This document shows positions 23,874-34,000 of a stretch of DNA of 38,353 nucleotides, in pieces. The notes beneath the pieces are model-generated. The model had not been told where the DNA came from. It saw nothing but the letters and a program-made list of their open reading frames with translations, and searched no databases. The translations under genes and the position numbers were made by a program. How positions within the stretch are numbered: position 1 is the stretch's first letter; the number at the start of each line of letters is the position of its first letter. Location of the stretch: positions 269 through 38,621 of the forward strand of contig JAOADO010000010.1 in assembly GCA_026417275.1 (NCBI GenBank). Direction: 5' to 3'. Origin of the DNA: Verrucomicrobiia bacterium (GTDB taxonomy: Bacteria > Verrucomicrobiota > Verrucomicrobiae > Limisphaerales > JAKPVM01).

Positions 23874-25295
23874 TCAATCTTCCGGCAATGGCTTGTCTTT
23901 TGTTTCCGGCGCCCAGATTAGAGCCAGAAGTCCCAAAAAGAAGATAGCAGACATTACCGTTGCCACAGTTCTAAAAGGCATAATAGTGGTCAAATAACCA
24001 AACAGATAAGGCGCTGGCGCCGCCAAAAAACGCACCGTGTTATAACAAAAACCAACCCCTGTCCCGCGCAGACGCGTCGGAAACAATTCTGGAAAATATA
24101 TTGAATAACCTGCAAATACCGACAGCGTGGCAAATCCCATCATAGGCAACATCCAGTAAGCGTCCGTCGCCTTATGCAGAAAGTTAAAAACAAAAACAAC
24201 AATACCCGCGCATAAAATGAAAGAGACGAAAAAGGCAATCTTTCTTCCAAGCCGCGAAGCCGCCCAGGTGAACACCATCATACCAAGAAATGCCCCTGCG
24301 TCCTGGAGCGCCGTCCCCCAACCGCGTACCGTGTCAATCGTTTTTTGGTCTGCCCCTTTTAAGGCTTCGGAAATCAATTCAGGAGAATAAAATCCTATTC
24401 CCCACAACCCAATCATACCGGCAAGCCCAAGCATTAATCCAACTATAGAATTGAGCCTCCACCGTTTATCACGGAAAAGTTCAATCGGCGAACCGACTTT
24501 CTTTTTAACTTCACCCCGTTTTGCCGCCTCTTTCGCCTGTATCCATGCCTCAGGTTCCTTTAATATGAAAACTATTGGAACCGCAAGAAGCGCTGGAAGG
24601 ATTCCAACAAAGAAAATAACCCGCCACCCAGCATATTCGCCCCAGAAATTCTCCATTCCCGGTGGAATTTTAAGACTGACAAGCGAACCCATAATATTAC
24701 CGGTTGCAGAAAGCGCTTGCAGTGTCCCAAGAGCCGCCGAACGAAAATTGGTGGGAACACTCTCTGCCACAAGAGTAGTTGCAGCTCCAAACATTCCCCC
24801 AACGCCAAGTCCGACTAAAAATCTGAACAAAATAAATTGGTCAATCGTCTGCGCCACCCCTGAGAGCCCAGTAAAACCAGAATATACAAGCAAGGTCGTG
24901 ACCATTGTCTTCTTTCTGCCCCATTTATCGCTCATTATTCCAAAAATGATTCCACCGGTTGCCCATCCAAGAATCATGAAAGTCGTGGCTTTGCCTATGT
25001 ATTTTTTAATTAAATCCTCCGTCTCCTTCTTTTTCTTTTCATCCGTAGAACCCTGTGTGGTTTTTCCACTGCTCGTCTCAGTAGAAACCGCAGTGCTTGT
25101 TGTATTCGCCGCTACAGACTGTTTATAAACAAGTTCCTTAACAGCCGGCTGTCTGGCGAGGATGAAAATCCGCTGGTCCATGCAATCGAATAACCATCCA
25201 CAAGAGGCTATTATCACGACAAGCCAGTGATAAAGCGTTACACCCTCAAAAACGCCTTTCTTATTTGTGGCGCCTTCAGACACTATCAATGCCAT
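23874..25295 (-). CDS. MFS transporter with a long first periplasmic loop
   Basis: This 473-residue inner-membrane permease has about 12 membrane segments. The MFS signature between segments 2 and 3 is present (GIMSDKWGRKKTM), and a second copy lies after segment 8 (AASRLGRKIAFF). The overall pattern resembles the aromatic-acid/sugar symporter branches. The loop between segments 1 and 2 is unusually long (residues about 44-100) and low in complexity, first Thr/Ser-rich (STAVSTETSSGKTTQGSTD), then a run of Lys and Glu (KKKKETEDLIKKY). The gene is monocistronic on the minus strand and convergent with the secreted hydrolase gene. Sugar or organic-acid uptake is likely, but the substrate is not readable. 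Confidence 0.88.
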   Translation of the reverse strand: MALIVSEGATNKKGVFEGVTLYHWLVVIIASCGWLFDCMDQRIFILARQPAVKELVYKQSVAANTTSTAVSTETSSGKTTQGSTDEKKKKETEDLIKKYIGKATTFMILGWATGGIIFGIMSDKWGRKKTMVTTLLVYSGFTGLSGVAQTIDQFILFRFLVGLGVGGMFGAATTLVAESVPTNFRSAALGTLQALSATGNIMGSLVSLKIPPGMENFWGEYAGWRVIFFVGILPALLAVPIVFILKEPEAWIQAKEAAKRGEVKKKVGSPIELFRDKRWRLNSIVGLMLGLAGMIGLWGIGFYSPELISEALKGADQKTIDTVRGWGTALQDAGAFLGMMVFTWAASRLGRKIAFFVSFILCAGIVVFVFNFLHKATDAYWMLPMMGFATLSVFAGYSIYFPELFPTRLRGTGVGFCYNTVRFLAAPAPYLFGYLTTIMPFRTVATVMSAIFFLGLLALIWAPETKDKPLPED

Positions 25296-25657
25296 ATATT
25301 CAAAAACGGTTGAGTTCCTGCAGTTTTGTGAAATAGTCGTAAAATTTTGCGGAATTTGTCAAGAATTCATGTTTAAAAAATAAAAAAACAACACCTGTTT
25401 CACAATAATTAAATGAAATTACACGGAACACCGGCAAAAATTTCGCGATTGGTTTATTGCACCATCCCAGTCAAATCCTTTCCTCAAACAATAAACCGCC
25501 CCACTGTGCAATGTAACTTTATCTTTAATTTGCGTTAGTACTTCAATAGAGAGCAATAAATGATGTTTGAAAGATAAAAACCAGGAAAAACAGTAAGGTA
25601 AAAAATTAAAAGTTTATATTGTTATAGCGGCTAAAAATTGGTTAATAAATACAGAAT
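25296..25657. other. Divergent intergenic region with overlapping inverted repeats
   Basis: About 360 bases separate the divergent MFS and third Gfo/Idh starts. No coding frame is convincing. GGTTATTG-type arms occur: GGTTTATTG (25451-25459) pairs perfectly with CAATAAACC (25489-25497), and ATTGCAC (25456-25462), which overlaps the first arm, pairs with GTGCAAT (25506-25512). The rest is AT-rich with no recognised riboswitch or promoter consensus. Confidence 0.5.
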
Positions 25658-27037
25658 ATGAAAAATAATAACAACAATTTTGAGCATAAGGAACTGAGCC
25701 GCAGGAATTTCTTGCAGGGCACTTCTATCGCGGCAATTATGACAATGCTTGGCGGGATTGAATTAAAACCAGCTGAAAACAATCAGCAACAAGCGCAACC
25801 CACTGAAGTTAAACGTGGAAACCCGGTGAACTGCGCAGTCATTGGTTGCGGTGTATGGGGACGAGAAATATTGACGACTCTTGCCACGCTTTCCACCGCG
25901 CCAGTAGTCGCAATTTGCGATAACTATGAACCAATGCTTAACCGCGCCAAGAAACTCGCGCCAAACGCGGAAGCCTTTTCGGATTATCGCAAACTTCTGG
26001 AGAAGAAAGAAGTTCAGGCAGTCATAGTCGCAACCCCAACACATCTTCACAAAGACATTGTCATTGACGCTCTAAAAGCCGGCAAGCATGTTTACTGTGA
26101 AGCACCGCTTGCCCATACGGTAGACGATGCCCGCGCCATCGCCACAGCGGCAAAAGAAGCGGTTAAAGTCAACTTTCAGGCTGGTTTGCAACTCCGTTCA
26201 GATAAACAAAGGCACTTCCTGCTCCAATTCATACGCTCAGGCGCCGCTGGTGCTCCAATAAAAGCTCGCGCCCAATGGCATAAGAAACAATCCTGGGTTC
26301 GCACATCTCCTAATCCAGAACGTCAAAAAGAAACAAATTGGCGGCTTTATAAAGAAACATCTTCCGGACTAATCGGCGAAATCGGCATTCATCAAATTGA
26401 CGAATTATTGTGGATGATGCTCGCTCGCCCTCGCTACGTAACCGGCTTCGGCGGAATCCTTTTCCACAAAGACGACCGCGAAGTGGCAGACACCGTCCAA
26501 GCGATTTTCCAGGTGCCTGGTGGACCAACAATCAATTACGAGGCTACACTAGGCAATTCATTCGATTCTGAATATGAAATTCTCTACGGAAGCGACGCCG
26601 CCATCATGATTCGCGGCTCAAAAGCCTGGATGTTCAAAGAGGCAGACGCTCCCCTGCTTGGTTGGGAAGTCTACGCCAAAAAAGAAGAATTTTACAAAGA
26701 ATCCGGCATTGTCTTGCGAGCAGACGCCTCCAAGATTATCGCACACACCGAAGGCGCACAAAAAGAAAAACCTGAACCAACTTCGCTCTACCAGGCTCTC
26801 GATGCGTTTGTTTATAATTCCGACTTGATTGGAAGCGCTGTGGAAGACTTTGCCTCGAGTTTCGACATAAAAGACACCGAAGCCCTTCGCAAGTATTTGA
26901 CTGAAGAACTCAAAAACAGACAACCAGCCGCTTCCTATGAAGATGGCTTAGCGGCAACAGTTTACGCCTTAAAAGCAAACGAAGCGATTGAAAAAGGCAC
27001 GCGAGTCGAAATACCAAGAGAACTTTTAAAAATCTAA
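25658..27037 (+). CDS. Exported Gfo/Idh/MocA-family protein lacking the catalytic Lys (EAP for EKP)
   Basis: This 459-residue protein has a twin-arginine-type leader (LSRRNFLQGTSIAAIMTMLGG) after an Asn-rich start. The Rossmann domain is intact (CAVIGCGVWGREI). The usual EKP motif, whose Lys serves the cofactor and catalysis in characterised members, reads E148-A149-P150 (YCEAPLAHT). The C-terminal domain has GLIGEIGIHQIDELLWMM, where Glu replaces the common Asp but the His is kept. Its reading frame and length are otherwise normal, so this looks like a distinct subfamily and not a decaying gene. It may bind NAD or a sugar without classical redox chemistry. A YceI gene starts nine bases after its stop, so the two probably share a transcript ending at the strong terminator at 27726. 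Confidence 0.85.
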   Translation: MKNNNNNFEHKELSRRNFLQGTSIAAIMTMLGGIELKPAENNQQQAQPTEVKRGNPVNCAVIGCGVWGREILTTLATLSTAPVVAICDNYEPMLNRAKKLAPNAEAFSDYRKLLEKKEVQAVIVATPTHLHKDIVIDALKAGKHVYCEAPLAHTVDDARAIATAAKEAVKVNFQAGLQLRSDKQRHFLLQFIRSGAAGAPIKARAQWHKKQSWVRTSPNPERQKETNWRLYKETSSGLIGEIGIHQIDELLWMMLARPRYVTGFGGILFHKDDREVADTVQAIFQVPGGPTINYEATLGNSFDSEYEILYGSDAAIMIRGSKAWMFKEADAPLLGWEVYAKKEEFYKESGIVLRADASKIIAHTEGAQKEKPEPTSLYQALDAFVYNSDLIGSAVEDFASSFDIKDTEALRKYLTEELKNRQPAASYEDGLAATVYALKANEAIEKGTRVEIPRELLKI

Positions 27038-27046
27038 CAACTAATA

Positions 27047-27703
27047 ATGGGAAAAACTATGAAAACAATAACAAAAATAATGGCAGTAGCGGCAATCATC
27101 GCCGCGGTAACAACTAATGCTCAAGAGTTTGTTAAATTCACGCCACAACCACAGGGTTGCAAGGTGCGCATGGAAGGCACATCAACCATTCATGACTGGC
27201 ATGCGGAAAGCTCAATCATTGGCGGCAGTGTGGAATTAGATAAGAACTTTCCGACCGACCCAGCCGTGAAACTCGAACCAGGCAAAGTTAACGCCAAAGT
27301 CACGGCTTTCATTCCCGTCCGTTCACTCAAAAGCAGTAGCGGTCGCGCAATGGATGAAATCATGTATAACCACATGGAAGCAAAAACATATCCAAGAATC
27401 GAATACAGACTTCTTGAGATGAACCTCCCATCCATTCCAGCGCGCGGCAATCCAATCCTGAAAACCTCAGGCGAACTAATTGTCCATGGCGTAACAAATA
27501 AAGTCTCTATGGACGTAGGCATTGAGAGAATTAGCAAAGACAAAATCAAATTCTACACACCGGTGCCTGTGCCGCTTAAGATGACCGACTTCAAGATTAA
27601 TCCGCCAAATCCGAACATCGGCGGCGTGGGTATTAAAACTGGCGACGACGTCAAAATCACATTCGAATGGATCGTCTCCCTTTCCACCGGAGAAAATAAG
27701 TAA
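27047..27703 (+). CDS. Secreted YceI-family lipid/isoprenoid-binding-like protein
   Basis: This 218-residue protein has a signal peptide (MKTITKIMAVAAIIAAVTTNAQ) and a YceI-type lipocalin-like beta-barrel. The entry GTSTIHDWHAES, the ASMxYNH-like segment DEIMYNHMEAKTYPRIEY and the GELIVHGVTNKV strand are typical. Family members bind long isoprenoids or other amphiphiles in the periplasm. The ATG at 27047 has no ribosome-binding site; the internal ATG at 27059 has GGGA seven bases upstream and may be the true start, with no effect on the leader. It follows the third Gfo/Idh gene by nine bases and is followed by a strong terminator. A functional tie between the two is an inference. Confidence 0.85.
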   Translation: MGKTMKTITKIMAVAAIIAAVTTNAQEFVKFTPQPQGCKVRMEGTSTIHDWHAESSIIGGSVELDKNFPTDPAVKLEPGKVNAKVTAFIPVRSLKSSSGRAMDEIMYNHMEAKTYPRIEYRLLEMNLPSIPARGNPILKTSGELIVHGVTNKVSMDVGIERISKDKIKFYTPVPVPLKMTDFKINPPNPNIGGVGIKTGDDVKITFEWIVSLSTGENK

Positions 27704-27725
27704 AAACTAAATTTCTATACATCGC

Positions 27726-27757
27726 AAAAAGCGGCGCACTTCAAGCGCCGCTTTTTT
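27726..27757 (+). terminator. Strong Rho-independent terminator after the YceI gene
   Basis: AAAAAGCGGCGC (27726-27737) pairs perfectly with GCGCCGCTTTTT (27745-27756) around a 7-base loop, with a T-run continuing to 27757. It is the clearest terminator in the window and isolates the Gfo/Idh-YceI pair from the giant gene downstream. Confidence 0.9.
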
Positions 27758-28033
27758 ATTTCCACTAAAAAATCCTATTTTCTAAATACTATTAAATTAG
27801 TTTAATTTCTAAAAATAATTAATAATTAAGACTTATTAGAAAGTATCATAATATTTAGAATTAGGATTGCTTTATCCTCTTTTAATGAAAATCTAAATAA
27901 TATTACTTATTGTATTATTCATACAAGGGCATTTTTATTTTTTCCTTTAAAAATCTCTTAAATTCTGTTATCTTTTTCACCAGAAAAACACATTTATCGG
28001 TCAACGAATGGGGATTATTAGGTTATTTATAAT
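27758..28033. other. AT-rich leader region of the giant metalloprotease gene
   Basis: Together with the terminator this makes a gene-free stretch of 330 bases. It is very AT-rich, with no open frame of note. A TATAAT (28028-28033) directly abuts the ATG at 28034, too close to act as that gene's -10 box. I saw no convincing promoter pair, ribosome-binding site or RNA structure. Confidence 0.45.
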
Positions 28034-31000
28034 ATGAAAAATATATTCAAATCAGCCTGGTGGGTGTTAGCAATAGGGGTAATCAGCATCGTTATTTTCC
28101 ATATTACTGTTAACATAAAAGAAAAACAGACTTTAACAGAAACAAGGAATACACAGAGTCCTGTCCAAAATTTGCCAGACACAAAGGCTCAAAACATCAG
28201 TAATCCGCTCCACAACAGAACAACACCTGCAAAAGAAGATGCCGTCTTAATGTTCCCTCAATCCCCTCAAAATTATAAATCAAACGAGCAACCATTCAAA
28301 GAATTCTCCGAGTGGGTCATAAAATACAGAAACGCAGATAATAAATCCAAACAAACTATTGAACAAGAAGGAGTTGAACTTGCCAAAAAACGATTACACC
28401 ATATGGCAAGGTTGATTGTTCGCGACCCACAACGCGCGCTTGAACTAGCAATGCCTCAAAGTTTAAAAACCGAGTTACCCCCTTCAATACAGAATTATAT
28501 AGAGGAACATTTGAATACACGCGCTGATTATCAAGTATTGTGTGTGTTGCCAATTGACGGACAGAATAAACATCTTTCTCTCGTAAGAACTGCTGAGGTG
28601 AATGGAGAAAAATACCAGGTGTTCACTTATGGTAAAGCGCTTGAATACATTACGCGTCAAAATGTCCCTATAAATGGAATCGCTGTCCCAGCCGATTTTG
28701 CGGATAACTTGCCTCCAGACAACATAGGATTGAATCCAACAAAGGTTATGGCTCTATCGCCAGCCCCCGCGCGTCTGCTCAGCACTGAAGAAGCAAAACT
28801 TCGCGGTGTCACAGCACCAATTGCGATAGAAATTGGCGGCGAAGCCTTTGCTTTTCAGACAATGGCGCAGGCTCTTGAGTGGGCAGAACAAAGAATTTCT
28901 GATGAATCACTCGATACACCACCTGTGCCGACAAATCTTGACACTGCGGAGTCCAGTTATACAGAGGGGCGGAAGCGATTCCTTTTGATGCGTGTGGACT
29001 TCCCCGACTACCAGGTTGAAGCGCTTACAACCAATGGCGCCCTCACCTTGATGAACGATTTCAGCAATTTTATGGCGCAAGTCTCATATTCAAAATTTAT
29101 AATTGCGCCAGTCGGACAAGGCTCAGACATTACACCAGTAATGAGAATGAGCACAAATGCCGCGGCTTACGATAATGCCGGGCTTTCAAAACTTTATCCC
29201 GAAGCTCAGCAAAAAGCGCGCGATGTTTACGGTTACGACCTGAATAAATACGACTTTTTCTTTGTTGTAACAGGTTCAAAACCAGCCTACACCTATGCTG
29301 GACTTGGATACGTGGGTGGCGTGGGATTTCATCTTGCTAACAGTTATTTTGATGTCCGTACCACAGCGCACGAGTTCGGGCATAACCTTGGTCTTGGGCA
29401 TGCCAACTGGTGGAACACTGGTGATAAATCCATGATTGGCGATGGTGAAAATGAAGAATACGGCGATCCATTTGACACAATGGGAGGAAGCGGCGGCGGA
29501 AAGCGCCACTTCAGCTCATGGAATAAAAACAGGATTAACTGGATTTCAAACAGCGATTGTCCAACAGTTACCACAAGCGGCGTGTACCGCTTATTTGCTC
29601 ACGATATCGTCCAGGCTCCAGCCGGAATCCGTGGACTCCGCATAAATCGTCCATCTGGGAATCCATACTGGCTTGAATTTCGCCAGCTCTGGACGGACAA
29701 CACCGCTTTAATGAATGGCATAAGCCTGCGCTGGGTTTCAGGAAGCACAATCCTGTTCGATACAACCCCAGGTTCATCTGGAGGCAAAGACGACCATCCG
29801 CTCACAATCGGCAGAACTTTTGCCGACCCATCAATGAACCTCTATATAACGCCTCTACGAAAGGCAAAAACATATCCAGAATCGCTGGATATAGCCATCA
29901 ACTTTGGTCCTTTCCCAACAAATGTGCCACCAGAGATTTTCCTTTCTGCATCCACGCGAACAGCGTCCGTAAACCAAACGATTACATTTAGCGTGGAAGC
30001 AAAAGACACAAATGGCGATACACTTGCTTATTTCTGGGATTTTGGAGACGGCTCATACAGTACAGAAAACGCCCCTGTAGTCGCGAAGTCATTTTCATCT
30101 GCCGGGAAATATCGCATCTATTGTGCTGTCAGCGATACAAAAGGCGGTGTTGCCGCCGAAACAATTACCGTTCAGGTTGGCAATCCTTCCACATACACAA
30201 TTTCCGGTCGCGTTTTGACTACCGACGGCAAACCGGTTACTGGCATAAAGGTTTACATTGATTCCTCAAAATATGGATTCAGCGGTACAGATGGCAGTTA
30301 CACAATCGGAAACATCTCCGCTGGAACTTACACGTTAAACGCGATGGAACCAATATTCGGAACAAACACTTTCATCGCGCCTTCAGCTGTGACTGTTGGA
30401 CCAGACTATTCCGGGGCAGACTTCTTCATGATACCAGCATCCAGCAATTTGTATGTTTCATTAATTTCAAAAGGTTCAGTGTGGAAATACCTGGACGACG
30501 GTTCTGACCAGGGAACAAACTGGATTTCTTCTAATTTTGACGACTCCGGATGGTCCAACGGAGCAGCAATCCTTGGCTACGGCGAAGGAAACGAAACAAC
30601 AGTTATCCGTTATGGCACAAATTCAAGCAATAAACACATAACTTATTATTTTAGACACAAATTCAACGTAACATCGCAAACGCTTTCATCATTCACAAAT
30701 CTTTTGCTCGAAGTTTTGCGCGACGACGGCGTAATTGTTTACATCAACGGCGCAGAGGTTTTTCGCGACAACATGCCCTCTGGAATGGTGAATTACAAAA
30801 CGCTGGCATCATCCACGGTTGAACCAACAGCCTATTTGCAGACAAATCTGCCCACGAGCGTTTTGCACATCGGAACAAATACCGTTGCCGTAGAAATCCA
30901 TCAATCAGTTGCTGACAGTTCGGACGCCAACTTCGACCTTGCACTGAGCGGCGTTTCGCTCGCTGGAGTCACAAACATTCGCGCCGTTTATATTGACACT

Positions 31001-34000
31001 CCCAAGAACAACCAGGTCTTTTACAATCCATCGTCCATCACAATTACCGCGCAGGCGAAAAGCGGCAGCACTCCCGTAACGGGTGTCGCGTTTTTTGTTG
31101 ACGGCTCGTTGCTATCCCAAGATATGAGCGCGCCATATCAGGCAACATGGAACAATCCGTCGCTCGGCAAACACACACTTACCGCCGTTGCAGTAATCAG
31201 CGGAGTTTCCTACACATCAGCGCCGGTTAAAGTGGAAATCGCCGCGCCGATTGTTGTACCACAGCCAGTTCAAATAACGCTAATCCCACAGGGCGCTATA
31301 TGGTATTACCTTGCTACAAACAATGATGCCCCCGCCAACTGGTATCAGTTCTCCTACGACCACAGTCGCTGGCAAAGCGGTCCGGCAGAGTTAGGATACG
31401 GCGAAAATGATGAAGCAACACGCGTTTCATATGGAAGTGATTCAAATAATAAATGGATAACTACTTATTTCCGGCGATATTTCACTGTCAACGACCCAAT
31501 GGCAATTACTAACCTTACGCTCAATCTGAAACGAGACGACGGCGCAATTGTTTACATAAACGGCGTTGAAGTCGTTCGAGACCTCTTACCAGAAGGGACA
31601 GTCACATGGTCAACGCTCGCAGAAAACGCGCCTGACGATGGACAAAACTTCAATCCGTTCACCATTAACCCTTCAACTCTCATCCACGGGACAAACCTTA
31701 TTGCTGTCGAAATCCACCAGAGCTCGGCGAGCAGTTCGGATTTAAGTTTCGACATTTCGCTTGTTGCGCTTGCAACGACGAACAGAAACCGCGGCGTCTG
31801 GATAACCTCGCCAACCAACAATGCCGAGTTTTCATCTCTTGCGGTCGTCCACGTCTCGGCTGAAGCTGTGGCCGGACAAAACCTTGGCATTTTGAAAACA
31901 GATTTTTACTCCGGAAACACATTGATCGGAACAGCAACACCGCCAGACTTTTTCATAGACTGGCAGAAACCATTGCCAGGGATGCATCAAATTATTGCCG
32001 TTGCTACGGATTCCATCGGCGGCTCAATAACCAGCGCGCCTGTAGTAGTAAACATAAAATCTCCGCCTGTGGTGAACGCGTTAATTTCATTTGGAGAGTC
32101 CTGGAAATTCCTGGATAACGGAACTGACCAGGGGACGACATGGAGAAGCCTCAATTTTGATGACCGCAGATGGCGTTCGGGCGCCGGCAAGTTCGGTTAT
32201 GGCAACGACGGCGAACGCACGGTTGTAAATTGGGGAACAAACAGTTCTGCCCGCTACATAACAACATACTTCCGTAAACAGTTCTACGTAGCAAATTCAA
32301 CAGCGTTAAGTTCGCTTTTATTAAACATTATTCGAGACGATGGAGTCGTTGTTTACATTAACGGCAAGGAGGTCTTTCGCGATAATCTGCTCGACGGGAT
32401 GGTTTCATTTAATTCCCTTGCTTTGCGGACACTTGGCGGTTCAGAAGAATTGACGCCAATACAGGCTCAAATCCCGGCAACTTATATTTCCGCTGGAACA
32501 AATATAATCGCTGTTGAAGTCCATCAAGCAAACATTTCGAGTAGTGACCTCGGGTTCGACCTTGAACTGCTCGGCATTACTGAAACCAATTTAACAAACG
32601 GCATTTACATCTCCAGCCCATACAATGGCGCAAAAATAACCGTTAACACACCAGTCGAAATTAATTCAGTTGCCATCGCTGGCGGTAGCTACGTACAACG
32701 CGTAACATATTATATAAATAACGTACGGGTTGGTGACACCTATACTGCGCCTTTCCGATTCGACTGGACTCCAACCTCTAAAGGGGCATACACAATCCGC
32801 GCACAAGCTTTCTTTGGCTCAGGACAATCCATTGTTAGCATTCCCATATCTATAACAGCTGTAGAACCACAAGACCTTGTAGAGCCTGTTCATCATGTTT
32901 TAATCCCTGCCATGTCTGATTGGAAATACTGGGATTACTCATCCGCTCCCCCTGCGGGCTGGCAGAACATCGTGTATAATGAAACAAACTGGTTAAGCGG
33001 CTATGCTCGTTTTGGTTACGGTCTTGACGGGGAAAAAACAATCATAACCGAAGGCAGAATAACACACTACTTCCGAAAAGCCTTTTATATAACCAACATT
33101 GCAATGTTCAATGAACTCGAATTTAGACTTCAGCGCGATGACGGCGCCGTGGTTTATTTGAATGGACGCGAGATTTTCAGAAGCAACATGCCCTCTGGCT
33201 CCATCGGACATACCACAACTGCAAATTCAACAGTTGACACGCCGGATGAAACCGCCTGGTTCACCACAGTTGTAGCGGCGCGCGAATCAGGGTTGATAAA
33301 CGGGACCAATGTCGTTGCTGTAGAACTCCACCAATCGTCCTCGACAAGCAGTGACGCTGGATTCGACCTTGAACTCTTAGCATACGGAGACACTGCAGAC
33401 AAAATAATGATCTATTCGCCCGCATCCGGCTCAGTCTATTCCATAACAAACACAGTAAATGTTCGCGCGGCTGTGTGGACACCTTCCTCACCGACTCAAA
33501 AAACCGAGTTCTACGTGAATGGAACTAAACTTGCCGAGACAAGCGGCAGTAACGATGCCTCTTTCATCTGGAATACGCTCCTGCCAGGAACTCATACCGT
33601 TGCTGTTCGCGCAATTACCGCCTACGGAAAGATTGTAGATTCCGAACCAATTACCATCATTGTGGGACAAAACAGTCTTCACGTCCAACTTATCTCCAGC
33701 AATTCAGTCTGGAAATATCTGGACGACGGTTCCGACCAGGGAACAGCATGGCGCTGGGGATGGTTCGATGATTCGTCCTGGAAATCCGCTCAAGCGCGGC
33801 TTGGCTACGGCGACGATGGCGAGGTTACAAAACTCAACTTTGGAACCAACTCGAATAACAAATACATTACATATTACTTCCGCAAAACTCTTACTGTTCC
33901 AGATGGGGTGGTAATAACAAATCTAACGTTCTATCTCCTGCGCGACGATGGCGCCGTGGTTTACCTTGATGGAACCGAACAATTCAGAAGCAATATGCCA

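Noticed and set aside
24451..25128. A 225-codon plus-strand open frame opposite the MFS gene
   Set aside because: It lies wholly antisense to a convincing 12-segment permease, has Cys/Ser/Pro-rich composition and no family resemblance; an artefact of the other strand.
13960..27037. Three Gfo/Idh genes as recent tandem duplicates
   Set aside because: Their motifs (EKPL, EKPA, EAPL), lengths and C-terminal elements differ clearly, so they are distinct subfamilies.
28028..28033. TATAAT directly before the giant gene's ATG as its -10 box
   Set aside because: A start seven bases downstream would fall inside the coding region, removing the signal-anchor start codon.
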